Notes: a model not told the origin generated them from the sequence alone. Positions 19,598-27,531 are shown, counted from the stretch's first letter. The stretch: DNA of 64,000 nucleotides from Mesobacillus foraminis (GCF_004340465.1 NZ_SLVV01000007.1:1-64000); one strand, 5' to 3'. A program made the numbers and translations.

Positions 19598-20684
19598 GCT
19601 GACAGTCATAAAAATGCCGTTGAAAATTCCTTTCTCTACCCATCTTGAAACTGTTTCCGAACGGGAATCCATACTGGTTGAGGCGACAGGGAAGGATGGG
19701 GCGCAAGGATACGGGGAAGGGGTGGCGTTCTCCTCCCCGTGGTATACAGAAGAGACAGTAAAGACTTCTCACCATATGCTCAAAGACTTCCTTATTCCGT
19801 TGCTAAAGAGGTCGCCGGTTCATCATCCCGCAGAGATTGAACATCTGTTTCGTTCCATTCGGAGAAATCAGATGGCAAAGGCGGCGATTGAAACAGCGTT
19901 ATGGGATCTTGACGCAAAAAGGAGGGGTGTGTCCCTTGCACGACGATTGGGAAGCACGGCTGGACGAATTCCCTCTGGAGTGGTTATTGGAACGCCTGAC
20001 ATAAATGATGCGATTTCGCACATAGAGGATTATATCCTGAAAGGTTTCCAGCGTGTGAAAATAAAAATTTTCCCGGATCACGATATTGAGTTTGTCAGGG
20101 AACTTAGACGGAGGTTTCCAACCCTCGATATTATGGCTGATGCAAATTCTGCCTACACCCTGGAAGATGTCGACCGTCTGAAAGCACTTGATGAATTTGG
20201 ACTAATGATGATCGAACAGCCTCTGGCGAGTGATGATATCATCGATCACGCGGTCCTGCAGAGACAAATTGCCACGCCTGTATGTCTTGATGAAAGCATC
20301 GTCAGTTATGAAGATGCACGGAAAGCCATCGAAATTGGAAGCTGCAAGGTAATTAACATTAAAATAGGGAGAGTGGGCGGACTTTATACGGCTGTAAAGA
20401 TTCATGATATGTGCAAGGAAAAAGGGCTCCCTGTCTGGTGCGGCGGGATGATTGAATATGGGGTATCCCGGGCACATAACATTGCTCTGGCTTCATTGCC
20501 GGGGTTTACGATTCCAGGAGATATATCAGGCTCTGACCGTTATTGGGAAGAAGATATTGTCACTCCGGAAATAAAGGTGGAAGACGGATTCATCGAAGTG
20601 CCAACTAAACCAGGCATCGGTTTTCAACTAAACTTAAAAAGACTGAAGGAAGTTACGGTTTCAGAAGAAGTTTTTGACTTCTAA
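19578..20684 (+). CDS. menC: o-succinylbenzoate synthase MenC
   Basis: Enolase-superfamily dehydratase turning SHCHC into o-succinylbenzoate. The start ATG at 19578 follows AAGGAG at good spacing and gives MNLQRIKL (368 residues). An in-frame ATG 30 bases earlier is rejected. Visible catalytic parts are KIKIFPD (lysine pair), MADANSAY, IEQPL and CLDESI (metal ligands) and a second lysine in INIKIGRVGG. It is the last men gene, and its terminator region has been disturbed by an IS-type insertion. Confidence 0.94.
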   Translation: MNLQRIKLTVIKMPLKIPFSTHLETVSERESILVEATGKDGAQGYGEGVAFSSPWYTEETVKTSHHMLKDFLIPLLKRSPVHHPAEIEHLFRSIRRNQMAKAAIETALWDLDAKRRGVSLARRLGSTAGRIPSGVVIGTPDINDAISHIEDYILKGFQRVKIKIFPDHDIEFVRELRRRFPTLDIMADANSAYTLEDVDRLKALDEFGLMMIEQPLASDDIIDHAVLQRQIATPVCLDESIVSYEDARKAIEIGSCKVINIKIGRVGGLYTAVKIHDMCKEKGLPVWCGGMIEYGVSRAHNIALASLPGFTIPGDISGSDRYWEEDIVTPEIKVEDGFIEVPTKPGIGFQLNLKRLKEVTVSEEVFDF

Positions 20685-20690
20685 TGGTAG

Positions 20691-20715
20691 AACGATCTGT
20701 TGGAACAGATCGGTT
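20691..20715 (+). repeat. menC terminator stem, first copy, lacking a T tract
   Basis: CGATCTGTT-GG-AACAGATCG follows the menC stop by six bases but is not followed by T residues. An 18-base identical stem (ATCTGTTGGAACAGATCG) recurs at 21490-21507 with a T tract, on the far side of the IS remnant. Confidence 0.7.
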
Positions 20716-21190
20716 CAGATTGTCGTTTTTCTTTTATATCATCGAATATATGCTCGATGGTTTCCTTCCGTTTCGCATAGATGTCCTTTTCCTTCTTGTT
20801 TATGCCTAATGTGGTATTCTTCCACATACCACCATTTGATGATCCCGGCTTTATGTGCAGCTGGCGCAAATTCTCTTCAGTGATTTGTATTCGCGTTATC
20901 CCTCCTTGACACTGCTCGAATACCTTGGGGATTTCACGAGCCGGGGAAATGTAACTGTCTTAGTGTTCGTCATAAGCATAATCATGCTTTCGGAAAAATC
21001 CATTTACTTGGCCGTATATGTCATCTCGTTTTAAATCAGTAACTTTGCAATGGCAGGTGTTTTTATAAGCTGATGCAGCGGTAACGGCCTGTGGCTTTCC
21101 GGCCTTCTCGATCACTTGATTCACTATTGGCTCTAGGAGTAGAATGTCTTGCATATTGCCTGGCGTCACAATTGTTCCCAGGACAAATCA
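20715..21190 (-). pseudogene. IS1182-family transposase remnant
   Basis: Two broken minus-strand pieces read like an IS1182-type DDE transposase. 21169-20960 encodes TPGNMQDILLLEP, KPQAVTAASAYK and GFFRKHDYAYDE, typical of the region before the Cys-rich insert. About 20772-20715 encodes DIYAKRKETIEHIFDDIKEKR, the conserved C-terminal block. The part between is deleted and the frame is broken, so it is inactive. I assign the family from remembered motif similarity. Terminal inverted repeats were not recognised. Confidence 0.75.
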
Positions 21191-21278
21191 TTACGATCCG
21201 AAGTTGCATCTTATTTTAAAATGGACATATATAACGCTTGAGGGGATGGGTTTGCTGCACATTGATTATTAAAACCCT

Positions 21279-21409
21279 GTTGATTGGAGTGGAAGGCGTG
21301 AAGACTCCTGCGGGATCAGCGGGACAGGTAAGACCCCGCAGGAGCATTAGCGACGAGGAGGCTTACCGCCCGCCCCGCGGAAAGCGAAACGCATGGAACG
21401 GAAGTCAAC
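21279..21409 (+). repeat. Bacillaceae dispersed repeat, about 131 bp
   Basis: The element runs from GTTGATTGGAGTGGAAGGCG to GGAACGGAAGTCAAC, with CTCCTGCGGG at 21305 pairing with CCCGCAGGAG at 21335-21344. This G+C-rich, foldable sequence closely resembles a non-coding repeat I know to be scattered in many Bacillaceae genomes. It lies between the IS remnant and hmp and stands out against the A+T-rich surroundings. It has no obvious coding capacity. Confidence 0.75.
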
Positions 21410-21489
21410 AGCCAGTTTTACAGCCAGACAAAATTAAAAAGAGACTGCAGATCAACTCGATTTTCATCAAGTATGTCTAGTCCCAAACA

Positions 21490-21516
21490 ATCTGTTGGAA
21501 CAGATCGTTTTTTTTT
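21490..21516 (+). terminator. rho-independent terminator, second copy of the menC-type stem
   Basis: ATCTGTT-GG-AACAGAT followed by CG and a T9 tract. It shares 18 bases with 20695-20712 and is probably the original menC terminator, now displaced by the insertion. Confidence 0.75.
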
Positions 21517-21524
21517 GCATTTAG

Positions 21525-21540
21525 TGTGATTTATATCACT
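21525..21540 (+). promoter_or_regulatory. Fnr-type box upstream of hmp
   Basis: TGTGA-TTTATA-TCACT matches the Fnr/CRP consensus TGTGA-N6-TCACA in nine of ten defined positions. Its centre (21532.5) lies about 41.5 bases upstream of the start point predicted from the -10 TATAAT at 21562-21567. That is the classic class II activator geometry. Confidence 0.65.
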
Positions 21541-21561
21541 TCCTTTACTTTCAATTTTTTT

Positions 21562-21567
21562 TATAAT
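21562..21567 (+). promoter_or_regulatory. -10 element of hmp
   Basis: A perfect TATAAT 40 bases before the hmp start. No good -35 hexamer is found at 17 bases upstream (CTTCCT), as expected for a promoter that needs an activator. Confidence 0.6.
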
Positions 21568-21606
21568 CACTATGTAAATGTTAAAAAAGATAAGGAAGTG
21601 TTGGCT

Positions 21607-22818
21607 TTGTTAGATCAAAAAACCATTGATGTGATTAAATCTACTGTTCCGGTGCTTGCTGAATACGGTGAGAAAATCACCACGGTGTTTTATCAGCAAA
21701 TGTTTAAAGCCCATCCAGAACTGTTGAATATTTTTAATCATGCAAACCAAAAGCAAGGGAGGCAGCAGCAGGCATTGGCGGCCACTGTTTATGCAGCTGC
21801 AAGCTACATAGACAACCTGGAAGCCATTATTCCTGCTGTAAAGCAAATCGCCCATAAGCATCGGAGTCTGGGAATTAAACCCGAGCATTACCCTATTGTC
21901 GGAACTCATCTGCTTGGAGCGATAAAAGATGTACTCGGGCCAGCTGCGACCGACGAAATCATCGAGGCGTGGGGAAGGGCTTATAACATAATTGCAGATG
22001 TTTTCATCAGCATTGAAGCAGAAATGTATGACGAAGCAAAAAAACAGCTGGGAGGCTGGGAAGGCTTTAAGCCATTTGTTGTAGTCGATAAGGTAAAAGA
22101 AAGTGACGTAATCACTTCGTTTTATTTGAAGCCCGAGGATGGATTTTTACCGGCACAGTTCAAGCCGGGCCAATATATTTCAATTAAGATTGAGGCAGAA
22201 GGAGAACGATTTACGCATATCCGTCAATACAGCCTGTCTAATGCCCCCGGAAAGGATTATTATCGGATCAGCGTAAAAAGGGAATCTGGAAATGATAAAC
22301 CGGAGGGAATTGTCTCCAACTATCTCCACGACGCCGTGAATAAAGGGGATGCTGTGAGCATCAGTGCTCCTGCAGGAGAGTTTATCCTTGATATGGAGAA
22401 GGATAACCCACTCGTTTTAATAAGTGGAGGTGTCGGAATAACTCCATTGGCAAGCATGCTCAATGCCATCGTGGATTTGCAGCCGGAACGGCCGGTTACG
22501 TTTATCCATGCTGCTGGAAATAGTAAAGTCCATGCTCTTCGTGACGAAATTGAACGTGCATCAGCAAGAGGGAATGCCAAATCAATTGTTTTTTATGACC
22601 AGCCATTGAATGAGGACCAGGAGCAGAACTTATTCGACTTTAAGGGATATATATCAAGAGAATGGCTCGAAGATTATATAAAACTGGATGATGCGGAATT
22701 TTATTTTTGCGGGCCAGTTCCATTTATGAAATCAATTAACGCTTCCTTAAGAGAACTGGGAGTGCCAGAGGAACGTATCCATTTTGAGTTTTTTGGTCCT
22801 AAGGGGAATTTGGAATGA
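21607..22818 (+). CDS. hmp: flavohemoglobin, nitric oxide dioxygenase
   Basis: Oxidises NO to nitrate with O2 and NAD(P)H and protects against nitrosative stress. TTG at 21607 is eight bases after AAGGAAG and gives MLDQKTIDVIK as in B. subtilis Hmp (403 residues). Longer in-frame starts would run into the promoter. The globin domain has distal-pocket Y29 and proximal H85 (KHRS). The reductase half has the FAD motif RQYSLSN and the NAD motif GGVGITPLASML. The Fnr-type box suggests induction at low oxygen. Confidence 0.95.
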   Translation: MLDQKTIDVIKSTVPVLAEYGEKITTVFYQQMFKAHPELLNIFNHANQKQGRQQQALAATVYAAASYIDNLEAIIPAVKQIAHKHRSLGIKPEHYPIVGTHLLGAIKDVLGPAATDEIIEAWGRAYNIIADVFISIEAEMYDEAKKQLGGWEGFKPFVVVDKVKESDVITSFYLKPEDGFLPAQFKPGQYISIKIEAEGERFTHIRQYSLSNAPGKDYYRISVKRESGNDKPEGIVSNYLHDAVNKGDAVSISAPAGEFILDMEKDNPLVLISGGVGITPLASMLNAIVDLQPERPVTFIHAAGNSKVHALRDEIERASARGNAKSIVFYDQPLNEDQEQNLFDFKGYISREWLEDYIKLDDAEFYFCGPVPFMKSINASLRELGVPEERIHFEFFGPKGNLE

Positions 22819-22826
22819 GCGGTCTA

Positions 22827-22853
22827 AACAGGCAGAATCCTCTGCCTGTTTTA
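22827..22853. terminator. bidirectional terminator between hmp and the DUF1540 gene
   Basis: AACAGGCAGA-ATCC-TCTGCCTGTT followed by T residues, right after the hmp stop and just past the stop of the convergent small gene. Confidence 0.85.
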
Positions 22854-22854
22854 T

Positions 22855-23019
22855 TTAACTTAACGCGTCTGCAGGTTCGAACGTTTTGCAGTCGGTTTCC
22901 CTGCTGTTATCAGCGGTTTCTCCTGAATTACTCACAACATAGATCCGGTCTGCACTGCAAAGATTGCCTTTTGCCCAGTATTGACAGTTATTCACTTCAC
23001 ATAAAACATCCTTTGCCAT
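22855..23019 (-). CDS. small DUF1540-like cysteine-containing protein
   Basis: A 54-residue ORF starting MAKDVLCEVNNCQYWAKGNLC. Cysteines at 7, 12, 21 and 44 have the C-x4-C-x8-C...C spacing typical of the DUF1540 domain, thought to bind a metal. AAAGGAGTG lies at good distance before the ATG, and the gene ends at the hmp terminator. Function is unknown. Related small proteins are common in Bacillaceae, some linked with sporulation. Confidence 0.8.
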   Translation of the reverse strand: MAKDVLCEVNNCQYWAKGNLCSADRIYVVSNSGETADNSRETDCKTFEPADALS

Positions 23020-23109
23020 TCGGTATCACTCCTTTTATTGGTTGATACATGATTTATTCTTCTCTGTACCGCCTTGCTTAACCTATGTAATAACAGGATG
23101 AAATGTAAA

Positions 23110-23137
23110 AAAAAATCCTCCCCGGTCAGGGAGGAGG
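23110..23137 (-). terminator. terminator of the zinc-binding lipoprotein gene
   Basis: On the minus strand, CCTCCCT-GACC-GGGGAGG then a T tract, just past the stop at 23141. Confidence 0.8.
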
Positions 23138-23140
23138 AAT

Positions 23141-24148
23141 CTATTTATTTAAAGCAGTATCAAGCGTTTCAAGATTTGTCTCCATAAGGCTGAAGTAATT
23201 TTCGTCCTGTTCAATATCTGCTTCAGTTAAAACGGAAAGATTGTGAAGGGTCAGGGCTTTCGCATCCAATTCCTTTTGTACCGCTTCACCCAGTTTTGAG
23301 TTGAAATTCTGCTCGAAGAGAACGTACTTCAAGCCGCTGCTTTTCGCATGATCAATCAGTTCCTGCAATTCCTTCTGTGAAGGTTCGTTTGCCGTAGAAA
23401 GTCCCGAAATGCTGATTTGCTCAATTCCATATCGTTCTTCCCAGTATCCGTACGCAGAGTGGGCAACAATAATTTCCTTGTGGGCTGCAGATTGAGTGAC
23501 CTTTTTAAACCCTGAATTAAGTTCATCCAATTCTTTCTCAAGGTCAGCCAAATTCTGTTCAAAGACATTTTTATGATCCGGTGCCAATTCCGCTAACTGG
23601 TCTTTGATTGCAGCGGCAAGGTCTTTGGAGTAAATGGGATCCAGCCACACATGGGGGTCAATATCGCCATGGTCATGGCCATCATGGTCATGGTCATCAT
23701 GCTCATGGCCGGATTCATCTTCATGAGAATGCTCTTCTTCACTATGCTCCTCATGGGTGTTTTCTACCCCTTGAGTATCTTCAAAATGAATGTTTTCACC
23801 TGCAGCAAGCATCACAACATCTTCTTTTTCCAGGATACCTTCTGCTTTACTTACGAAGCCTTCAAGGCCCAGGCCGACATAAGTAAATAAATCGGCGTCC
23901 GCAAGCTTGATCATATCCTTTTGCGAAGGCTCAAAGGTATGCTCATCAGCACCAGGCGGATAGATGGTCTGGACATTTACAAATTCTCCGCCAATTCTCT
24001 CGGTGAAATATTGTAGTGGATAGACAGTGGTAAACACCTGAAGAGCGTCTTCCGCAGCCTCGTTCTCTTTCTCCTTTTCAGCATTTCCACAGCCTGTAAG
24101 GAGCAAACCAATTATTAATATGACAGTCAATAACCCATTTTTTTTCAT
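23141..24148 (-). CDS. znuA: zinc ABC transporter substrate-binding lipoprotein (ZnuA/AdcA family)
   Basis: Extracytoplasmic zinc-capturing lipoprotein. The ATG at 24148 follows GGAGG and gives 335 residues with signal peptide and lipobox LLLTGC (Cys20). An earlier in-frame ATG is rejected. A histidine- and acid-rich loop at about 132-160 is the flexible zinc-collecting loop of the family, followed by DPHVWLDP with a metal ligand. No permease or ATPase gene adjoins it, so it must share a transporter encoded elsewhere. Two Zur-like boxes lie directly upstream. Confidence 0.93.
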   Translation of the reverse strand: MKKNGLLTVILIIGLLLTGCGNAEKEKENEAAEDALQVFTTVYPLQYFTERIGGEFVNVQTIYPPGADEHTFEPSQKDMIKLADADLFTYVGLGLEGFVSKAEGILEKEDVVMLAAGENIHFEDTQGVENTHEEHSEEEHSHEDESGHEHDDHDHDGHDHGDIDPHVWLDPIYSKDLAAAIKDQLAELAPDHKNVFEQNLADLEKELDELNSGFKKVTQSAAHKEIIVAHSAYGYWEERYGIEQISISGLSTANEPSQKELQELIDHAKSSGLKYVLFEQNFNSKLGEAVQKELDAKALTLHNLSVLTEADIEQDENYFSLMETNLETLDTALNK

Positions 24149-24165
24149 AAATACCTCCATGTTTT

Positions 24166-24186
24166 AAAACGAATTGATTACGATTT
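24166..24186. promoter_or_regulatory. Zur box 1
   Basis: The 21-base site differs from the B. subtilis Zur consensus (AAATCGTAAT-N-ATTACGATTT) at three positions, with a perfect ATTACGATTT right half. It lies between the znuA start and the second box. Confidence 0.65.
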
Positions 24187-24217
24187 ACAAGATATTCATA
24201 TTCTTAATAAATCAAAT

Positions 24218-24238
24218 AATACGTAATGATTACGATTT
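24218..24238. promoter_or_regulatory. Zur box 2
   Basis: A 21-base dyad with two mismatches to the Zur consensus. It is 52 bases from box 1 (start to start), placing both on the same helix face, between znuA and the divergent carbonic anhydrase gene. Confidence 0.75.
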
Positions 24239-24353
24239 GTACTTTTGTATCTTACATAAAAAATTAAAAAAAATCAAGGAAGATATTTGGCGAAGAAAAA
24301 ATATTAAGGTATCCTATTGAATAAAGAATAATTTTTAAGGGAGTAGGTATCTT

Positions 24354-24917
24354 ATGAAATTACTGGAAAACATTTTGAATCACAATGAAAAGTTTGTTGC
24401 TGAAAAAAAGTATGAAGAGTTTGAAACAACTAAATTTCCCAATAAGAAGATGGTCATTTTAACTTGTATGGATACAAGGCTGCTGGAGCTTCTGCCAAAG
24501 GCTCTTAATGTGGGAAATGGCGATGTAAAAATCGTCAAGAATGCAGGGGCTCTTGTGGCGCATCCTTTTGGGAGTATTATGAGGAGTTTGCTTGTCGCTG
24601 TTTACCAGCTGCAGGCTGATGAGGTTTTGGTAATTGGGCATCATGATTGCGGGATGAGCGGGATGAAGCCGGAAATTATGCTTGAGGAAATGAAAAAACG
24701 AGGCATCAGTGAAGAAACGCTGGAAACTCTCGCGTATTCAGGAATTGATGTTAACGGCTGGCTGAAGGGATTTGAAAATGTAAAAGAAAGCGTAGCCCAC
24801 AGTGTGGACATGATCAACAACCATCCTTTGATGTCTAAAGAAATTCCGGTGCATGGACTAGTCATTGATCCCGCTACAGGAAAGCTTGATCTGGTCATTA
24901 ACGGCTACGAGTCTTAA
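24354..24917 (+). CDS. ytiB: beta-class carbonic anhydrase YtiB
   Basis: Interconverts CO2 and bicarbonate with a zinc ion. 187 residues, the same as B. subtilis YtiB in length and pattern. Zinc ligands are C38 and the D40-R42 dyad (CMDTR), H96 and C99 (HHDC). AAGGGAGTAGG precedes the ATG. It is divergent from the zinc-binding lipoprotein gene, with two Zur boxes between, so zinc control of this zinc enzyme is possible. It converges on yidD and overlaps its end by 20 bases. Confidence 0.94.
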   Translation: MKLLENILNHNEKFVAEKKYEEFETTKFPNKKMVILTCMDTRLLELLPKALNVGNGDVKIVKNAGALVAHPFGSIMRSLLVAVYQLQADEVLVIGHHDCGMSGMKPEIMLEEMKKRGISEETLETLAYSGIDVNGWLKGFENVKESVAHSVDMINNHPLMSKEIPVHGLVIDPATGKLDLVINGYES

Positions 24918-25152
24918 TTCTCTTTTTTCTTGGCCACTCCGTCGGTACGTAGTCAAAGCCTCCAGGATGAAATGGGTGGCATTTCATAATTCGGATGAAG
25001 GTTAACAGTCCGCCTTTAAAAGGCCCAAATCGCTGAACAGCTTCAATACCATAATGGGAGCATGTAGGATAAAATCGGCAGCTTGGGGGTTTAAGCGGCG
25101 AAATAACGACTTGATAAAAGCGAAATAAGCTTAACAATGCTTTTTTTAACAA
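24898..25152 (-). CDS. yidD: membrane protein insertion efficiency factor YidD
   Basis: An 84-residue amphipathic protein helping YidC-dependent membrane protein insertion. The Cys-rich signature [11 protein letters not shown] is followed by HPGGFDYVP, both hallmarks of the family. Translation starts at TTG behind AAAGGAG. A basic tail (KKRIKTRSR) overlaps the 3' end of ytiB on the other strand. Confidence 0.94.
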   Translation of the reverse strand: MLKKALLSLFRFYQVVISPLKPPSCRFYPTCSHYGIEAVQRFGPFKGGLLTFIRIMKCHPFHPGGFDYVPTEWPRKKRIKTRSR

Positions 25153-25287
25153 GGCAGGTCACTCCTTTTATCTTCACAATACCATATCTTTTCTCTATCG
25201 TCTAAAGATGAAAAAGTGAGAAAACTGATGAAAGAACAAGGGATTTCATGTATGATAATGGGGATAACGAAAAGGAGTGATTGATAT

Positions 25288-25761
25288 ATGCCTTCAGTAG
25301 AAAGCTTTGAACTTGACCATAATGCCGTTAAAGCTCCTTATGTAAGACACTGTGGTGTCCATAAGGTGGGCAGCGATGGAGTTGTGAATAAATATGACAT
25401 TCGTTTTTGCCAGCCGAACAAACAGGCTATGAAGCCCGATACGATCCATACTCTCGAGCATCTTTTAGCGTTTAATATCCGTGAACATGCCGAGAAACAC
25501 AGCCACTTTGATATTATTGATATTTCTCCGATGGGATGCCAGACGGGGTACTATTTAGTGGTAAGCGGTACACCTACTGTTGAGGACATTATTGATCTTC
25601 TTGAGGATACGATGAAAGCGGCAGTCGAGGTTACTGAAATTCCTGCGGCCAATGAAAAACAATGTGGCCAGGCAAAGCTTCATGATCTGGAAGGTGCGAA
25701 GCGTTTGATGCGCTTTTGGCTGGATCAGAGCAAAGAAGACCTTAAAGAAGTGTTTGCATAA
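25288..25761 (+). CDS. luxS: S-ribosylhomocysteine lyase LuxS
   Basis: Cleaves S-ribosylhomocysteine into homocysteine and the AI-2 precursor DPD, completing the activated methyl cycle that starts at MetK. The 157 residues contain the metal site HTLEH (H54, H58) with C126 as third ligand and catalytic C84 in GCQTGY. AAGGAGTGA precedes the ATG. It is monocistronic with a strong terminator. Confidence 0.97.
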   Translation: MPSVESFELDHNAVKAPYVRHCGVHKVGSDGVVNKYDIRFCQPNKQAMKPDTIHTLEHLLAFNIREHAEKHSHFDIIDISPMGCQTGYYLVVSGTPTVEDIIDLLEDTMKAAVEVTEIPAANEKQCGQAKLHDLEGAKRLMRFWLDQSKEDLKEVFA

Positions 25762-25762
25762 A

Positions 25763-25799
25763 AATAACGAAGCCGATAACAGGCTTCGTTATTTTTTTT
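25763..25799. terminator. terminator after luxS
   Basis: AATAACGAAGCC-GATAACA-GGCTTCGTTATT plus an eight-base T run. It overlaps the end of the convergent small gene. Confidence 0.9.
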
Positions 25800-25953
25800 C
25801 CTGATCAATTGAATTTGAATCCGTTTTAATGTTGGGATTCTCATCAAGAGGATCGACGGTGTGCTTATAAGTATAGGCTTTCGATGTTGTCAAAACAGCG
25901 AGCAGCAGTACGGCAAGAACAATGATGACAGAAACGACCAGTACAGCATACAT
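25789..25953 (-). CDS. small single-span membrane protein (YtzI-like)
   Basis: 54 residues from the ATG at 25953, which has AAAGGAGG at ideal distance. Longer in-frame starts are rejected. It consists of one hydrophobic helix (about 2-24) and a polar tail. A comparable small membrane protein lies beside luxS in B. subtilis. Function is unknown. Confidence 0.75.
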   Translation of the reverse strand: MYAVLVVSVIIVLAVLLLAVLTTSKAYTYKHTVDPLDENPNIKTDSNSIDQEKK

Positions 25954-25971
25954 AAAAAGTCCTCCTTTGCT

Positions 25972-25986
25972 ACATAATGATTTTAT
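25972..25986. promoter_or_regulatory. possible PerR-type box upstream of dps
   Basis: ACATAATGATTTTAT matches the Per box TTATAATNATTATAA at ten of fourteen defined positions and lies in the ytzI-dps spacer. Dps/MrgA genes are PerR targets in Bacillus, but the match is weak. Confidence 0.3.
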
Positions 25987-26072
25987 CATGTTTCTGTGCA
26001 AGGAGTTAACTGCCTTAAATGTTTTAATAGGTACGGGCCTGGGGAATATATGCTTTAGGAGGATGATTTTTT

Positions 26073-26510
26073 ATGTCAAACGAACTAATACAAGCTGTCA
26101 ATCAGCAGGTAGCGAACTGGACTGTCCTTTACACAAAACTGCATAACTTTCACTGGTATGTAAAAGGACCACATTTCTTTACTCTTCATACTAAGTTTGA
26201 GGAATTGTACAACGAAGCGGCCGTAATAGTGGATGAGTTTGCAGAGCGAATTCTCGCCCTTGACGGAAAACCTGTTGGGACAATGAGAGAATGCCTTGAG
26301 CTTGCTACAGTTGAAGAGGCAACAGGAAATGAAAATGAGAATGATATGATCCAGGCTCTAAGCAGTGATTTTTCTAGAATTGTGGATGAATTGCAGGCCG
26401 GGATCGAGCTGGCACAAAAGGTTGAAGATGAAGGCACTGCCGATATGCTATTGGGCGTCAAGAAAAGCGTCCGTAAGCACTTATGGATGTTCAAAGCATA
26501 TCTCGGTTAA
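26073..26510 (+). CDS. dps: Dps-family DNA-protecting ferritin-like protein
   Basis: 145-residue Dps/MrgA protein that forms dodecamers, oxidises ferrous iron and binds DNA. The inter-subunit ferroxidase residues are in the N-terminal half: LHNFHWYVKGPHFFTLHTKFEELYNE and the DEFAERI helix. TTAGGAGGATG lies before the ATG. It is monocistronic with a terminator. The B. subtilis paralogues are under sigma-B or PerR control, and here only a weak Per-like box is seen. Confidence 0.93.
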   Translation: MSNELIQAVNQQVANWTVLYTKLHNFHWYVKGPHFFTLHTKFEELYNEAAVIVDEFAERILALDGKPVGTMRECLELATVEEATGNENENDMIQALSSDFSRIVDELQAGIELAQKVEDEGTADMLLGVKKSVRKHLWMFKAYLG

Positions 26511-26518
26511 GAATAAAA

Positions 26519-26556
26519 AAGCTTGCAGGCTTAACGAGGTCTGCAAGCTTATTTTT
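26519..26556 (+). terminator. terminator of dps
   Basis: AAGCTTGCAG / CTGCAAGCTT stem and ATTTTT, nine bases after the dps stop. Confidence 0.85.
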
Positions 26557-26563
26557 CTATATT

Positions 26564-26590
26564 AAAAGCCCGTCTTAAAGGCGGGCTTTT
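26564..26590. terminator. second, bidirectional terminator
   Basis: AAAAGCCCG / CGGGCTTTT stem between dps and the convergent DUF6154-like gene, with A and T on both sides. Confidence 0.8.
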
Positions 26591-26612
26591 AATATGTATG
26601 TATTGAAATGGA

Positions 26613-26870
26613 TCAATGGATATTGCGCGATGGAAATAATGGAGCACGATGCTGACCATACTCCTCCTGGGCAAACTTTCCCTTCAGGCTTTCGATGAGG
26701 TAAATACCCATAAGGTCATAAAGTTCCTGAGTGTCCAATTCTTTAATAATATGGAGCAAGTCTTCCCGATTCATTTCCTCCAGGAAGGCAAAAGCAAGCA
26801 TATCAATGTCTTCTTCGTCACCAGTCAATTTATTGCGATATAACTCATAAAGTTCGTCGATCAATTTCAT
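26613..26870 (-). CDS. small acidic helical protein, DUF6154-like
   Basis: 85 residues from the ATG at 26870, chosen because GAGGTGAG precedes it. It is almost entirely helical and acidic (KLIDELYELYRNKLTGDEEDIDML), with no membrane segment or known catalytic motif. I recall similar proteins grouped as DUF6154 in Bacillaceae, an assignment that needs a profile search. Function is unknown. Confidence 0.7.
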   Translation of the reverse strand: MKLIDELYELYRNKLTGDEEDIDMLAFAFLEEMNREDLLHIIKELDTQELYDLMGIYLIESLKGKFAQEEYGQHRAPLFPSRNIH

Positions 26871-27108
26871 GTTTCTCACCTCTTCTTTCAAGTTTGATTC
26901 TTATCCATTGAGCAAGTCTGATGTTTTATAATTAGTAGATACCCTTCAATAAAGTATTTATTCCTTTTCAATGATAAACAATACCTTTTTCATTTTTATT
27001 TTAACACGAAAACAAACTTGGCAAACAGTATATATTCTGATTTTTTATCTAAGAGTATTAATGGAGGCAGATGGAGAAAATAAAAGGCATCAAAGGAGTG
27101 AATAATCC

Positions 27109-27432
27109 ATGGCAGACGGAAAAAAAACCTACTATATTGACGTAGGAAGAGGGGAAATATCGCAAAGTGCGACCGCATCTTCCTGGAATTTTAAAGTTGA
27201 CGCAAATGACGAGGAAATCACGATGCTCAGGGAGGAATTTGACCAAAATTATTCAACGGACTGGCAAAATTTCTTCCGGGCCCATGTTCCTTATGTCCAA
27301 TATCACTATGACAGGGAAAATGATGCCCAGGATCAATCCTTGCTGCGAATATATGAAATGATCCATAAGCTTGGGGATCAAGAAGCAAAAAGTCATATTG
27401 AAAGCATGGGAATCCTGCCTGGCAATAAGTAA
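27109..27432 (+). CDS. conserved Bacillaceae protein of unknown function
   Basis: 107 residues, ATG 27109 with AAAGGAGTG upstream. It begins with a beta-rich stretch (KTYYIDVGRGEIS) and continues with helical charged segments and the motif FRAHVPYVQYHYDRENDAQD. I remember similar proteins in other Bacillaceae without a function. It precedes ytkD by 100 bases on the same strand and may be cotranscribed. Confidence 0.75.
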   Translation: MADGKKTYYIDVGRGEISQSATASSWNFKVDANDEEITMLREEFDQNYSTDWQNFFRAHVPYVQYHYDRENDAQDQSLLRIYEMIHKLGDQEAKSHIESMGILPGNK

Positions 27433-27531
27433 AAGTATTAGGCAGGCTGGATAAAAACAATGTTCATTGCCCTCGCAGCTATTCGTTGTATAATCATAAA
27501 AGGGAAAACTATGGATTTGCGAGGGATATAT

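Noticed and set aside
20674-20883. Plus-strand ORF after menC
   Set aside because: It is antisense to the transposase C-terminal remnant and has no supporting signal.
23608-23890. Histidine/glycine/methionine-rich plus-strand ORFs
   Set aside because: They are the antisense image of the His-rich loop of the zinc-binding lipoprotein and have no ribosome site.
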